DNA of 64,000 nucleotides from Trabulsiella odontotermitis (GCF_030053895.1 NZ_CP125781.1:1984001-2048000); one strand, 5' to 3'. Counted from the first letter of the stretch, positions 8,772 to 17,491 are shown. Translations and numbers: made by a program. The notes: generated from the letters alone by a model not told the origin.

Positions 8772-9821
8772 ATGCCAGTGTTACACAACCGCATTTCGAA
8801 TGAGGCGTTGAAGGCAAAAATGCTGGCGGAAACTGAACCGCGCACAACGATCTCGTTCTATAAATATTTCACCATCACTGATCCTAAAGCGACCCGTGAC
8901 GCGCTGTACGTCGCTTTCAACGCCCTTGGGGTGTTTGGTCGTGTCTATCTCGCAAAAGAAGGGATTAACGCTCAAATCAGCGTCCCGGAAAGCCGCGTGG
9001 AGGCGTTTCGTGAAGTGCTGTACGGTTTTGACCCGGCACTGAATGGTCTGCGTCTGAATATCGCCCTTGATGATGACGGTAAATCATTCTGGGTATTGCG
9101 CATGAAAGTGCGCAACCGCATTGTGGCAGACGGCATTGATGACCCAGGGTTTAACGCTGGTGACGTCGGTGAATATCTGAAAGCCGCAGAAGTGAATGCG
9201 ATGCTGGACGATCCGAACGCCATTTTCATCGATATGCGTAACCACTATGAATACGAAGTCGGTCATTTCGAAAATGCGCTGGAGATCCCCGCTGATACAT
9301 TCCGCGAGCAATTGCCGAAAGCGGTGGAGATGATGCAGGAGCATAAAGACAAAAAGATTGTCATGTACTGCACTGGCGGTATTCGTTGCGAAAAGGCCAG
9401 CGCCTGGATGAAGCATAACGGCTTTAACAAGGTCTGGCACATTGAAGGCGGGATCATTGAATACGCCCGTCGTGCGCGTGAGCAGGGGTTACCGGTGCGT
9501 TTTATCGGTAAAAACTTTGTCTTTGACGAGCGCATGGGTGAACGCATTAGCGAGGAGGTGATCGCCCATTGTCACCAGTGCGGTGCGCCGTGCGACACCC
9601 ACACCAACTGCCTGAATGACGGTTGCCACCTGCTGTTTATTCAGTGCCCGGCGTGTGCGGAAAAATACGAAGGTTGTTGCAGCGAAGCCTGCCAGCAGGA
9701 GCATAAGCTGCCGGAAGAGGAACAGCGCCGTCGTCGCGCCGGGCGCGAAAACGGCAACAAAATCTTCAACAAGTCTCGCGGACGACTGAATACCAAACTC
9801 GGTATTCCTGATCCGGAGTAA
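8772..9821 (+). CDS. trhO: TrhO (YceA), oxygen-dependent tRNA uridine-34 hydroxylase
   Basis: TrhO hydroxylates uridine 34 of tRNAs using molecular oxygen, an early step to 5-carboxymethoxyuridine. The protein has an N-terminal ferredoxin-like region, a rhodanese domain with the active-site loop CTGGIRC (first Cys near residue 200), and a Cys/His-rich C-terminal part (HCHQCGAPC, CPACAEKYEGCC) that may bind metal. An upstream TTG at 8754 is in frame, but ATG 8772 (MPVLHNRIS) has AGGAA about 10 bases upstream and gives the E. coli-like N-terminus, 349 residues. It converges on solA with only 7 bases between the stop codons. Confidence 0.95.
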   Translation: MPVLHNRISNEALKAKMLAETEPRTTISFYKYFTITDPKATRDALYVAFNALGVFGRVYLAKEGINAQISVPESRVEAFREVLYGFDPALNGLRLNIALDDDGKSFWVLRMKVRNRIVADGIDDPGFNAGDVGEYLKAAEVNAMLDDPNAIFIDMRNHYEYEVGHFENALEIPADTFREQLPKAVEMMQEHKDKKIVMYCTGGIRCEKASAWMKHNGFNKVWHIEGGIIEYARRAREQGLPVRFIGKNFVFDERMGERISEEVIAHCHQCGAPCDTHTNCLNDGCHLLFIQCPACAEKYEGCCSEACQQEHKLPEEEQRRRRAGRENGNKIFNKSRGRLNTKLGIPDPE

Positions 9822-9828
9822 GCGCCTG

Positions 9829-10947
9829 TCAGCGGTTAAAGCGCGCCAGCGAAAATGGCGTCAGATCGAATGCTGGCGTCGTGTCCTGGGCAAACTGGGC
9901 GGCGATTTCGCCGAGCACGGAGGCAAACTTGAAGCCGTGCCCGCTGAGGCCGGTAATCAGCAGTGTTTCCGGATGGCCGGGCAGGGTGTCGATGATGAAA
10001 TCCTCGTCCGGCGAGTTGTCGTAGGTGCAGGACGCGCCATGCAGACAACCGCCGATCCCCGGCAGCACCTGGCGCAGGAAACTGAACGCTTCTGAGCCAT
10101 CAGTGGCGACCGCGCCAAACGGTTTCCGCTCCTCTTCGCAGGAGATGGGTTGCCCACCGTTGTGTTTGCCAATCTTCAGTTCGTTATCTTCCGCCGGGAA
10201 GCCGTAATACTGATCGCCGTTCGGCAGTTCGCCGGTAAACGCCGGGAACTGGTTTTTACTGCTGTAGCGGCCATCGGCCTGGAACCACGCGAACACCTTA
10301 CGCACCGGCTGCACGGGCAGCGCCGGCAGCAGTTTCGTCACCCAGGTACCGGCGCTGATGAGCAGCTTTTTACCGTGAAAATTCTCTTCGGCGGTCTCGA
10401 CCATCACGCCTTCGGTCTGATGATGAATGGCGGTGACCGGCACGTTAAACTGTTGCGCCGCACCGGCTTCCCGCGCCAGGCGGATCCACGCTTTCACGGC
10501 CAGTTCGCTTTTCAGCACCCCGGAAGCAGATTCAAAAATTCCGGTGTAATCATCCGGAACCCGGATTTCCGGCCAGCGGGACATGATCGCCTGCGCATCC
10601 AGCGTTTCAATCGCCAGACCAAACTGCGTTGCACTGTGCGCGACATTGGCCAGAAACGGTGAATGAGACGGGCCGAGATTAATCACCCCGGTTTTTTCGA
10701 AAATGGCCTCACCGCTGAGAGTGGCGAGCTCATCCCACAGCGCCTGTGCCCGCAGCACCAGCGGAACATATTTTTCACCTTCGCCGTAAGCATGGCGGAT
10801 CAACCGGGTGTCGCCATGATGACTACCCTGATCATGCGGCGGAAGATGGGCATCCAGCATCAGGACATTAAGACCCGCACGACGCGCGTAATAACCAGCG
10901 GCAGCACCGACGGAGCCGCTGCCAAGAACAATTAAATCGTATTGCAT
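9829..10947 (-). CDS. solA: SolA, N-methyl-L-tryptophan oxidase
   Basis: SolA is an FAD-dependent oxidase of the monomeric sarcosine oxidase family, demethylating N-methyl amino acids to give formaldehyde and hydrogen peroxide. The Rossmann motif GSGSVG sits at residues 9-14, followed by the family's HHGDTRLIRHAYGEG region. The cysteine in GASCTYDNSPDEDF corresponds to the residue that binds FAD covalently in E. coli. ATG 10947 (MQYDLIV) is preferred to the in-frame start at 10962 because it gives the usual N-terminus (372 residues). In E. coli yceI and yceJ lie between trhO and solA; here they are absent. Confidence 0.94.
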   Translation of the reverse strand: MQYDLIVLGSGSVGAAAGYYARRAGLNVLMLDAHLPPHDQGSHHGDTRLIRHAYGEGEKYVPLVLRAQALWDELATLSGEAIFEKTGVINLGPSHSPFLANVAHSATQFGLAIETLDAQAIMSRWPEIRVPDDYTGIFESASGVLKSELAVKAWIRLAREAGAAQQFNVPVTAIHHQTEGVMVETAEENFHGKKLLISAGTWVTKLLPALPVQPVRKVFAWFQADGRYSSKNQFPAFTGELPNGDQYYGFPAEDNELKIGKHNGGQPISCEEERKPFGAVATDGSEAFSFLRQVLPGIGGCLHGASCTYDNSPDEDFIIDTLPGHPETLLITGLSGHGFKFASVLGEIAAQFAQDTTPAFDLTPFSLARFNR

Positions 10948-11011
10948 AGTCTCTTCCAGCAATCTTTCTTAGCAGAGTAATTAATTATCAGTTGCGATAC
11001 AACACTATAAA

Positions 11012-11035
11012 TAATAAAGGCACCCGAAGGTGCCT
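11012..11035 (-). terminator. Intrinsic terminator of bssS
   Basis: AGGCACC (11018-11024) pairs with GGTGCCT (11029-11035); on the minus strand the loop reads TTCG, an unusually stable tetraloop. The minus-strand 3' side is T-rich but interrupted (TTTATTATTTAT), so termination may be partial. Confidence 0.7.
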
Positions 11036-11054
11036 GTGAAGTTAAGCATTACGT

Positions 11055-11309
11055 TTAATGCCTGCGATACTCATCTTTCTGATAATCACCAGCTTCTATT
11101 TTGGCGATACCCGCTTCCAGAATCGAAATAAACTGGCGGGCGACATCTGTTGTCAGCCACAATGTCTGGCCGATTTCCGCGTCGTTACTGCTCGTTTGAG
11201 TGGGGTTTTGGTAGTGTAAGCGCAACATCAGCGCATCGTAGCTGTCTACGGTGCTGATGTCCCATCCGACGAGGGGATGGGTCTGAATGACTTCATTATT
11301 TTTTTCCAT
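11055..11309 (-). CDS. bssS: BssS, biofilm regulator
   Basis: The 84-residue protein is nearly identical at both ends to E. coli BssS/YceP (MEKNNEVIQTHPLVGWD at the start, DEYRRH at the end). BssS affects biofilm formation and indole/autoinducer-2 responses in E. coli; its molecular mechanism is not known. It has no signal peptide or membrane segment. Two ATGs are adjacent (11312 and 11309). The AAGGGG ribosome-binding site is only two bases from the first but five from the second, so 11309 is preferred and agrees with E. coli. Confidence 0.93.
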   Translation of the reverse strand: MEKNNEVIQTHPLVGWDISTVDSYDALMLRLHYQNPTQTSSNDAEIGQTLWLTTDVARQFISILEAGIAKIEAGDYQKDEYRRH

Positions 11310-11551
11310 CATAACCCCTTATCTACGTGTTAAATGATAACGACTCTCGAGGTTCTGCGTGATTTATCTTTATCTGAAGCAAAGTAAGTATATCAATAAA
11401 TAATCGATTACTCGAGAAATTAAATAATCTGCAACACAAATTACTTAATGCTGTGCATTTTTGAATGACAAACGGTCAGATTGTTCATTATTTTTTAAGC
11501 GATTAGCGAATATATCGGAAAGAGATTAAAAATTAAGCAAGGCGGGAAAAC
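11310..11551. other. Non-coding region upstream of bssS
   Basis: This AT-rich stretch lies between the bssS start and the dinI terminator and should contain the bssS promoter. It holds repeated short A/T tracts but I see no convincing ORF, structured RNA or named operator. Confidence 0.5.
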
Positions 11552-11573
11552 AAAAAAGCCGGGGCGACCCGGC
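11552..11573 (-). terminator. Intrinsic terminator of dinI
   Basis: GCCGGG (11558-11563) pairs with CCCGGC (11568-11573) over a 4-base loop. On the minus strand six T residues follow (complement of 11552-11557), placing it 27 bases beyond the dinI stop codon. Confidence 0.9.
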
Positions 11574-11599
11574 AAGACAACACAATGACAGAGTAATAT

Positions 11600-11845
11600 T
11601 TAATCAGTGATGAACCAGTCGTCAGCGCTTTCCCACGTTTCCTGCAGGATCTCGCTGATGCGATCTTTATCTTCTTTGATGCCGCCGATGACGGAAAGAT
11701 TATTGTTAGCCGCGTACCGTACGGTGACGTTGCCATCGGCGTCAGGGTATTGGCTGTTGATGCGGCGGGAGAGTTCTCCGGCCAGCGCGTCTAATGCTCC
11801 GGCAGGTAACGGCGTTGTTTTGGCAATCGTCACTTCAATTCGCAT
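11600..11845 (-). CDS. dinI: DinI, SOS modulator of RecA
   Basis: The 81-residue protein is collinear with E. coli DinI, from MRIEVTIAKT to the acidic C-terminus QETWESADDWFITD. DinI binds RecA filaments through the acidic C-terminal helix, stabilising them and limiting UmuD cleavage. An in-frame ATG two codons upstream (11851) exists, but 11845 matches the family. The LexA box about 60 bases upstream shows SOS control. The gene is monocistronic with its own terminator. Confidence 0.96.
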   Translation of the reverse strand: MRIEVTIAKTTPLPAGALDALAGELSRRINSQYPDADGNVTVRYAANNNLSVIGGIKEDKDRISEILQETWESADDWFITD

Positions 11846-11904
11846 AGTCACGTCATCCTTCAGGCTGTTTCCAGACTGGCGGCTTTCGCGCGCCCCTGTA
11901 TTTA

Positions 11905-11924
11905 TACTGTATATGTATACAGGT
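11905..11924. promoter_or_regulatory. LexA operator (SOS box) of dinI
   Basis: TACTGTATATGTATACAGGT contains the CTGT-N8-ACAG core (11907-11910 and 11919-11922) with an alternating AT spacer, a near-consensus SOS box. It sits upstream of dinI in the position expected for repression. Confidence 0.93.
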
Positions 11925-11960
11925 AAATAAAATAACTTACAACAGGGGGTTGCGATTTTT

Positions 11961-13007
11961 TTATGCCTTTACCGTCCAGCGCACGGTTTCACCGGCGAGG
12001 AAGGGGATGAGCGTGTCGTCCGGCAGGGCGATGCTGTCCACGACGGTACTCTCTTCGCGGACCAGCTCAATGACGCTGTTGTTAACCGGTAGGTTGTAGA
12101 AGCGCGGGCCGTTTAGCGAGCAGAAGGCTTCAAAATGCGCAAGCGCGTTCATCTCTTCAAACACGGTGGCATAGCTGCCAAGCGCGCTCGGGGCGTTGAA
12201 GCAGCCCGCGCAGCCACAACTGGCTTCTTTACGGTGACGAGCGTGCGGGGCGGAATCCGTGCCGAGGAACGCGCGGCTGAACCCACTGGCGACCAGTTCA
12301 CGCAACGCCTGCTGGTGAATATTGCGTTTGAGGATCGGCAGGCAATACAGATGCGGGCGCACACCGCCGACCAGCATGTGGTTGCGGTTAAACATCAGGT
12401 GTTGCGGCGTAATAGTGGCGGCCAGACGATCATTGCCGTCGCGAACATATTCGGCGGCATCTTTAGTGGTGATGTGCTCAAAAACCACTTTCAGCCCCTG
12501 AAGGCGCTGGCGCAGCGGCTCCATGACGGTATCGATGAAGCGCGCTTCACGGTCGAAAATGTCGATCTCTGCTTGTGTCACTTCGCCATGCACCAGCAAT
12601 GGCATACCCAGTTTTTCCATGCGTTCGAGTACTGGCATGATGGCATCAACACGGGTGACGCCGTGGCTGGAGTTGGTGGTGGCATTAGCCGGGTAGAGTT
12701 TGGCGGCAGTAAACACGCTTTCCTGAAACCCGCGCTCCAGCTCGTTCGGATCGAGCGTATCGGTCAGATAGCAGGTCATCAGCGGGGTAAAATCATGCCC
12801 GGCGGGCACCGCGTCAAGAATACGCTGGCGATAAGCGATGGCGGCCTCCACTGTGGTCACAGGCGGCACCAGGTTCGGCATCACAATCGCACGACCGTAG
12901 AGTTCGCTGGTATAAGGCACGACGGTTTTCAACATATCACCATCACGCAGATGAATATGCCAGTCGTCAGGGCGGCGGATTTTTAAAACCTGGGGTTGTG
13001 CTGTCAT
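11961..13007 (-). CDS. pyrC: PyrC, dihydroorotase
   Basis: PyrC catalyses reversible cyclisation of N-carbamoyl-L-aspartate to dihydroorotate, the third step of de novo pyrimidine synthesis. The product has 348 residues, as in E. coli. Metal-binding motifs are present: HIHLRDGD near residue 17, the carboxylated lysine in AAKLYPANATTN (about K103), the HGE and EHITT histidines (about 140 and 178), and the catalytic Asp in FLGTDSAPHARH (about 250). A PurR box lies upstream. The leader has GGAG within GGAGCTCC; E. coli pyrC uses start-site switching and leader pairing for pyrimidine control, which this leader could also support. Confidence 0.97.
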   Translation of the reverse strand: MTAQPQVLKIRRPDDWHIHLRDGDMLKTVVPYTSELYGRAIVMPNLVPPVTTVEAAIAYRQRILDAVPAGHDFTPLMTCYLTDTLDPNELERGFQESVFTAAKLYPANATTNSSHGVTRVDAIMPVLERMEKLGMPLLVHGEVTQAEIDIFDREARFIDTVMEPLRQRLQGLKVVFEHITTKDAAEYVRDGNDRLAATITPQHLMFNRNHMLVGGVRPHLYCLPILKRNIHQQALRELVASGFSRAFLGTDSAPHARHRKEASCGCAGCFNAPSALGSYATVFEEMNALAHFEAFCSLNGPRFYNLPVNNSVIELVREESTVVDSIALPDDTLIPFLAGETVRWTVKA

Positions 13008-13067
13008 GAGGAGCTCCGGCTGGTTGGTTCAGTCATCAGGCTGCTTTTTGCCGGGCACTAAGGATAA

Positions 13068-13083
13068 GCGGAAACGTTTTCCT
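13068..13083. promoter_or_regulatory. PurR operator of pyrC
   Basis: On the minus strand the site reads AGGAAAACGTTTCCGC, a good match to the PurR consensus (centre AACGTT with flanking GAAA and TTTC). It is about 60 bases upstream of the pyrC start. PurR repression of pyrC is established in E. coli; occupancy here is inferred. Confidence 0.82.
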
Positions 13084-13099
13084 TTGCACTCTTTATCGA

Positions 13100-13125
13100 A
13101 AAAAAACGGGCGCCTCAGCGCCCGT
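13100..13125 (-). terminator. Intrinsic terminator of yceB
   Basis: ACGGGCGC (13106-13113) pairs with GCGCCCGT (13118-13125) over a CTCA loop, and on the minus strand a run of T follows (complement of the A tract 13099-13106). It lies immediately beyond the yceB stop. Confidence 0.92.
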
Positions 13126-13129
13126 CAGG

Positions 13130-13690
13130 TTAATCGGTGAAGGGGATGATGATTTCGCCCGGCTTCACTTCAATGCCTTTGGCATATTTCTTCGCCAGCG
13201 CTTCGCCCTTGCTGGCATCCTCTCGCAGGATGTACGCCGGTTGCTGGTTAAAGTAGTTCCGCAGCGACTGGTTCAGATAGGGCATCAGCGTCTGAACGAC
13301 TGACTGCATTTTCTCCGGCGCGACTTTCGCATCCACGACTTCCATCTCCTGCAGGAAAATGGCGCCTTTTTCTTTATTGAAAACCGGCTGTGCTTTGAGT
13401 TTCAGATCGATGGTCGCTTTCTGGTTTCCGAACAGGGAAGTCATATCCAGCTTCGCGATACCGCTCAGCGTGACCTTGTTGGGATCTTCGCGCCCGATGG
13501 CGCTGGAAAGATTAGTCAGTTGTATGTGGGCATCCGCCACGCCTGGCAAACCAATGTCCTTCGAGAAGTTATTGTGCTTTTGCAGTGCCTGATTAATTTC
13601 CTGTTCACTGACGGAATACTGTGTGAGCTGGTTACAACCCGCCAGCACGCCGCCAACGAGCAGTGCGGCAATAACGAAAATCTTCTTCAT
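13130..13690 (-). CDS. yceB: YceB, DUF1439 lipoprotein
   Basis: The 186-residue protein has a lipoprotein signal peptide (MKKIFVIAALLVGGVLAGC) with lipobox LAGC and acylated Cys19. Asn follows the cysteine rather than Asp, so Lol-dependent transport to the outer membrane is expected. It corresponds to E. coli YceB, a DUF1439 protein of the tubular lipid-binding-like fold with no established function. In E. coli grxB lies just upstream on the same strand; here that gene is missing and the next gene is mdtH, 102 bases away. Confidence 0.93.
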   Translation of the reverse strand: MKKIFVIAALLVGGVLAGCNQLTQYSVSEQEINQALQKHNNFSKDIGLPGVADAHIQLTNLSSAIGREDPNKVTLSGIAKLDMTSLFGNQKATIDLKLKAQPVFNKEKGAIFLQEMEVVDAKVAPEKMQSVVQTLMPYLNQSLRNYFNQQPAYILREDASKGEALAKKYAKGIEVKPGEIIIPFTD

Positions 13691-13792
13691 GGGGTTCCTC
13701 TACATGATGCCAGCGTTCATCCTGACACAAAGCAGCATGATCTGTCAGCATTCAACTGACCAGCGGAATAAGCTGAATTTGACCGATGATGA

Positions 13793-15001
13793 TCAGATGC
13801 GCGGCTCCAGCATCCCGGATGCGGCAGGTTTCTGGCCGAATTGCCACCACAATGCAATAAAGGTGATGAGGCCGATAATCGCCAGCATAACCCACGGCAG
13901 TTCGGGCTGGTTGAAGGCTTTGCCGGTATCAAACAACCAGCCGCCGCCGGCATAACCAAAAGCGCCGCCGAACGCCAGCCCCAGACGGCTGAACCCCATA
14001 TAGCTGCCACGGGCGCGGGGATCAGCAAGCTCAGCACTGAGCGTTTCACGCGCTGGTTCGGCGATAATCGAACCAATGTAAAACGTGCAAATCAGCGTGA
14101 ACAATTGCGAAAGCGAGCTGGTCAGTCCGATGGGCAGCATCGAAAGCGACATCACCACCAGCCCGGCCATCAGCCGCTGTTCGAGGCGGAAACGTTTTTC
14201 GCTCCAGCGGGCGATGGGGTACAGCAGCGACAACGACAGCGCCGCTTCGATGGCATACATCCATTTCACCGCCGAAGGCGACCCGGCAATATCGTTCACC
14301 ATGATCGGCAGCATCAGCATCACCTGTACGGCGAGCATGTAGTAGCCGGTGAGGGTCAGTACGTAGGTAACAAAACGTTTGTCATGCAGCACGCGCGCCA
14401 GCCCTTCGCGCACCGGGATTTTCACGGTGGAGAGTTTCCAGGCGGGGAGATACCAGGCGTTAAACCCGGCACAGAGAATAAACAGCAATGCGCCCGCGCT
14501 GCACACCAGACGGAAATCGTATTGCAACAGCCAGCTACCGAGCAGGGCGCCGATCACCGCACCCGCGCTGTCCTGCATCATCAGGATGGAGAAAAACCGC
14601 CCGCGCTGATGCGGACGCACCAGTTTGACCACCAGCGCTGTACGTGGCGGGTCAAAGAGCGTGCCGCCAAGCCCGGAAAGAATACAGGAGAGCCAGAGCA
14701 TCCATGGTTCCTGCGCCACCGCCATGGCGGCGAAACCGCCTGCACGCATTAACATCCCGGTGACGATCATCGGCTTCGCGCCGAAACGGTCGGCAATGGC
14801 GCCGCCAAACATCCCAAGCCCCTGCTGAACAAGCTGACGCAATCCGAGCGCGATGCCCACCATCAATGCCGCCCAACCTAATTGATCAACAAAACGGATT
14901 GAAATCAGAGGAAACACGACGAAAAAGCCGAGAACCACCAGCATATTGTCGATCAACAGGAAATATTTACCCAGGCTCCTTGCCTGCGATACGCGGGACA
15001 T
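13793..15001 (-). CDS. mdtH: MdtH, major facilitator multidrug efflux protein
   Basis: The 402-residue, twelve-segment MFS protein closely follows E. coli MdtH (YceL), starting MSRVSQARSLGKYFLLIDNML. The MFS signature after segment 2 appears as GGAIADRFGAKPMI. E. coli MdtH gives low-level resistance to norfloxacin and enoxacin when overproduced; the natural substrate is unknown. It is divergent from rimJ with a 245-base gap. The 3' end is close to yceB with no gene and no obvious terminator between. Confidence 0.94.
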   Translation of the reverse strand: MSRVSQARSLGKYFLLIDNMLVVLGFFVVFPLISIRFVDQLGWAALMVGIALGLRQLVQQGLGMFGGAIADRFGAKPMIVTGMLMRAGGFAAMAVAQEPWMLWLSCILSGLGGTLFDPPRTALVVKLVRPHQRGRFFSILMMQDSAGAVIGALLGSWLLQYDFRLVCSAGALLFILCAGFNAWYLPAWKLSTVKIPVREGLARVLHDKRFVTYVLTLTGYYMLAVQVMLMLPIMVNDIAGSPSAVKWMYAIEAALSLSLLYPIARWSEKRFRLEQRLMAGLVVMSLSMLPIGLTSSLSQLFTLICTFYIGSIIAEPARETLSAELADPRARGSYMGFSRLGLAFGGAFGYAGGGWLFDTGKAFNQPELPWVMLAIIGLITFIALWWQFGQKPAASGMLEPRI

Positions 15002-15246
15002 TTCCCCCCCTGGGAAATAAAAAGAAGAGTGCCGTTCTATTCTGCGTGGTTAAGGCTTGTTTTCCCATATTGCCTGCGACAATATTTTTTTATCAAAAGA
15101 CAACTTCGATAGAGGCTTTTAATCGAAAAGCCGATGTCGCGCAGAAAATGGTATGTTGCTGTTTTCACAGAGTGCCTGTGGGCAGGTATTATAAGTTAAG
15201 GAAGGGTGAAACCTGCGGTCATTGCTTGCGTGAAGGAGTGGGGAGA

Positions 15247-15831
15247 ATGTTTGGCTATCGCAGTAACGTGCCGAAAGTACGCTTAACAACAGACCGACTG
15301 GTGGTGCGTCTGGTTCATGAACGTGACGCCTGGCGTCTCGCCGATTATTACGCCGAGAATCGCCAGTTTTTGAAACCCTGGGAGCCGGTTCGCGACGACA
15401 GCCACTGTTATCCTTCTGGCTGGCAGGCGCGTCTTGGCATGATTAATGAATTTCATAAGCAGGGCTCGGCATTTTATTTTGCCCTGCTCGATCCGGATGA
15501 GAAAGAAGTCATTGGCGTCGCTAATTTTTCAAACGTGGTGCGCGGCTCCTTTCATGCCTGTTATCTCGGCTATTCCATCGGGCAAAAATGGCAGGGACAG
15601 GGGCTGATGTTTGAAGCGCTGAGCGCCGCGATCCGCTATATGCAACGATCGCAACATATTCATCGTATCATGGCGAACTATATGCCGCATAATCAGCGCA
15701 GTGGTGACCTGCTCGCCCGGCTGGGCTTTGAAAAAGAAGGCTATGCCAAAGATTACCTGTTGATTGACGGGCAGTGGCGCGACCATGTGCTGACGGCGCT
15801 GACCACAAAGGAATGGACGGCTGGCCGCTAA
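15247..15831 (+). CDS. rimJ: RimJ, ribosomal protein S5 N-terminal alanine acetyltransferase
   Basis: RimJ is a GNAT-family acetyltransferase that acetylates the N-terminal alanine of ribosomal protein S5 and, in E. coli, also assists 30S assembly. The product has 194 residues, as in E. coli (start MFGYRSNVPKVRLTTDRL). The acetyl-CoA binding element is visible as IGQKWQGQGLMFEAL, the Q/RxxGxG/A-type loop. The open frame extends upstream to 14866, but only ATG 15247 has a ribosome-binding site (GGGAG just upstream) and matches the family length. yceH follows after 25 bases. Confidence 0.95.
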   Translation: MFGYRSNVPKVRLTTDRLVVRLVHERDAWRLADYYAENRQFLKPWEPVRDDSHCYPSGWQARLGMINEFHKQGSAFYFALLDPDEKEVIGVANFSNVVRGSFHACYLGYSIGQKWQGQGLMFEALSAAIRYMQRSQHIHRIMANYMPHNQRSGDLLARLGFEKEGYAKDYLLIDGQWRDHVLTALTTKEWTAGR

Positions 15832-15856
15832 GCGCCAGCGTCTCTGAGGAGAAAGC

Positions 15857-16504
15857 ATGAAGTATCAACTCACCGCTTATGAAGCGCGCGTCATTGGCTG
15901 TCTGCTGGAAAAACAGGTCACGACGCCGGAGCAGTATCCGCTGTCGGTTAACGGCGTGGTGACCGCCTGCAATCAGAAAACCAACCGTGAACCGGTAATG
16001 AATCTTAGTGAGTCTGAGGTACAGGATCTGCTCGATGCGCTGGTAAAGCGCCACTATCTGCGCACCGTTAGCGGTTTCGGTAACCGGGTGACGAAATATG
16101 AGCAGCGTTTTTGTAACTCCGAATTTGGCGATCTGAAACTGACCGCCGCGGAGGTGGCTATTGTCACCACGCTGCTGCTGCGTGGCGCGCAGACGCCGGG
16201 CGAACTGCGCGGTCGTGCGCAACGCATGTATGAATTCAGCGACATGGCGGAAGTCGAGGCAACGCTGGAAGGTCTGGCGTCGCGTGATGATGGTCCGTTT
16301 GTCGCCCGTCTGCCGCGGGAACCTGGCAAACGCGAAAGCCGCTATATGCATTTGTTCAGCGGCGATATCGAAACGCTGGCGACCGTGGTGGAAGCGGTTG
16401 CGCCAGTGGGAGACGATCTGCTGGCCCGCGTTGATGCGCTGGAAGGGGAAGTGGCCGAACTGAAGCAGCGTCTGGAATCTCTGCTCGCGCATCTGGGAGA
16501 ATAA
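15857..16504 (+). CDS. yceH: YceH, DUF480 winged-helix protein
   Basis: The 215-residue protein matches E. coli YceH in length. It contains two winged-helix-like repeats (ARVIGCLLEKQVTTPEQYPLS near the start and AIVTTLLLRGAQTPGELRGR in the middle) and a C-terminal coiled-coil-like segment (ALEGEVAELKQRLESLLAHL). The DUF480 fold suggests nucleic acid or protein binding, but no function is established. It is followed after two bases by mviM and preceded closely by rimJ, forming a likely rimJ-yceH-mviM operon. Confidence 0.92.
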   Translation: MKYQLTAYEARVIGCLLEKQVTTPEQYPLSVNGVVTACNQKTNREPVMNLSESEVQDLLDALVKRHYLRTVSGFGNRVTKYEQRFCNSEFGDLKLTAAEVAIVTTLLLRGAQTPGELRGRAQRMYEFSDMAEVEATLEGLASRDDGPFVARLPREPGKRESRYMHLFSGDIETLATVVEAVAPVGDDLLARVDALEGEVAELKQRLESLLAHLGE

Positions 16505-16506
16505 CC

Positions 16507-17430
16507 GTGACAGCAAAACTTCGTGTCGGCGTCGTTGGGTTAGGCGGTATTGCGCAAAAAGCGTGGCTACCGGTGCTCAGCGCCGCAACGAACTGGACCC
16601 TGCAGGCGGCCTGGTCCCCCAATAAAGAAAAAGCGCAGCGCATCTGTGACACTTACCGCATGCCGTATGCAGATTCGCTGACCGCGCTGGCGGCACAGTG
16701 TGATGCGGTGTTTGTTCATACTTCCACCGCGACCCACGCGGCGGTCGTCAGTGAACTGCTCAACGCCGGTGTGCATGTCTGCGTGGATAAACCGCTGGCG
16801 GAGAAACTCACCGACGCAGAGCGGCTGGTGGATCTGGCGGCAAAGAAAAAACTCACCTTAATGGTGGGCTTCAACCGCCGCTTTGCGCCGCTGTACCGTG
16901 AACTGAAAAGCAACTTGTCTTCAGCAGCGTCGTTGCGAATGGACAAACACCGCACCGACAGCGTCGGGCCGCAGGACTGCCATTTCACGTTGCTCGATGA
17001 TTACCTGCACGTAGTGGATACCGCGCTGTGGCTGGCGGACGGCGCCACCCTGAGCAGCGGCAGTCTGCAAACCACCGATCAGGGCGAGATGCTCTACGCC
17101 GAACACCATTTCAGCCATCCGCAGTTGCAGGTCACCACCAGCATGCATCGCCGCGCCGGCAGTCAGCGCGAGTGGGTGCAGGCGGTGACCGACGGCGGGC
17201 TGTTCAGCGTGACGGATATGCGTGAATGGCGGGAAGAGCGGGGCGCTGGCGTGGTTGAGCGCCCGGTGCCTGGCTGGCAGAGCACACTCGAACAGCGCGG
17301 GTTCGCCGGTTGCGCGCACCATTTTATTGAATGCGTGCAAAATCAGACGGTTCCGCAAACCGCAGGCGAGCAGGCCGTGCTGGCGCAGCGTATCGTCGAA
17401 AAGATCTGGCAGGACGCCATCAGCGAATAA
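16507..17430 (+). CDS. mviM: MviM (YceM), Gfo/Idh/MocA-family oxidoreductase
   Basis: The 307-residue protein has an N-terminal dinucleotide-binding motif (GVVGLGGIAQKAW) and the family's second-strand motif CVDKPLAE, in which the lysine is conserved. The C-terminal half forms the substrate domain. Its substrate is unknown; the name comes from its position next to the virulence-associated murJ (mviN) in Salmonella. Translation starts at GTG 16507, two bases after the yceH stop, so coupling is likely. A hairpin lies between this gene and murJ. Confidence 0.93.
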   Translation: MTAKLRVGVVGLGGIAQKAWLPVLSAATNWTLQAAWSPNKEKAQRICDTYRMPYADSLTALAAQCDAVFVHTSTATHAAVVSELLNAGVHVCVDKPLAEKLTDAERLVDLAAKKKLTLMVGFNRRFAPLYRELKSNLSSAASLRMDKHRTDSVGPQDCHFTLLDDYLHVVDTALWLADGATLSSGSLQTTDQGEMLYAEHHFSHPQLQVTTSMHRRAGSQREWVQAVTDGGLFSVTDMREWREERGAGVVERPVPGWQSTLEQRGFAGCAHHFIECVQNQTVPQTAGEQAVLAQRIVEKIWQDAISE

Positions 17431-17491
17431 GACGCTGTAACAACTGGCAGTAGTAATTCACGACGATCCCGGTAGACTATCGCCACTTTCC

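Noticed and set aside
14866..15246. N-terminal extension of rimJ
   Set aside because: The extension crosses the mdtH start region, lacks family similarity and has no ribosome-binding site; ATG 15247 gives the normal 194-residue protein.
16161..16463. Alternative frame inside yceH
   Set aside because: It is a shadow of yceH; composition is dominated by Arg, Trp and Cys, typical of out-of-frame translation.
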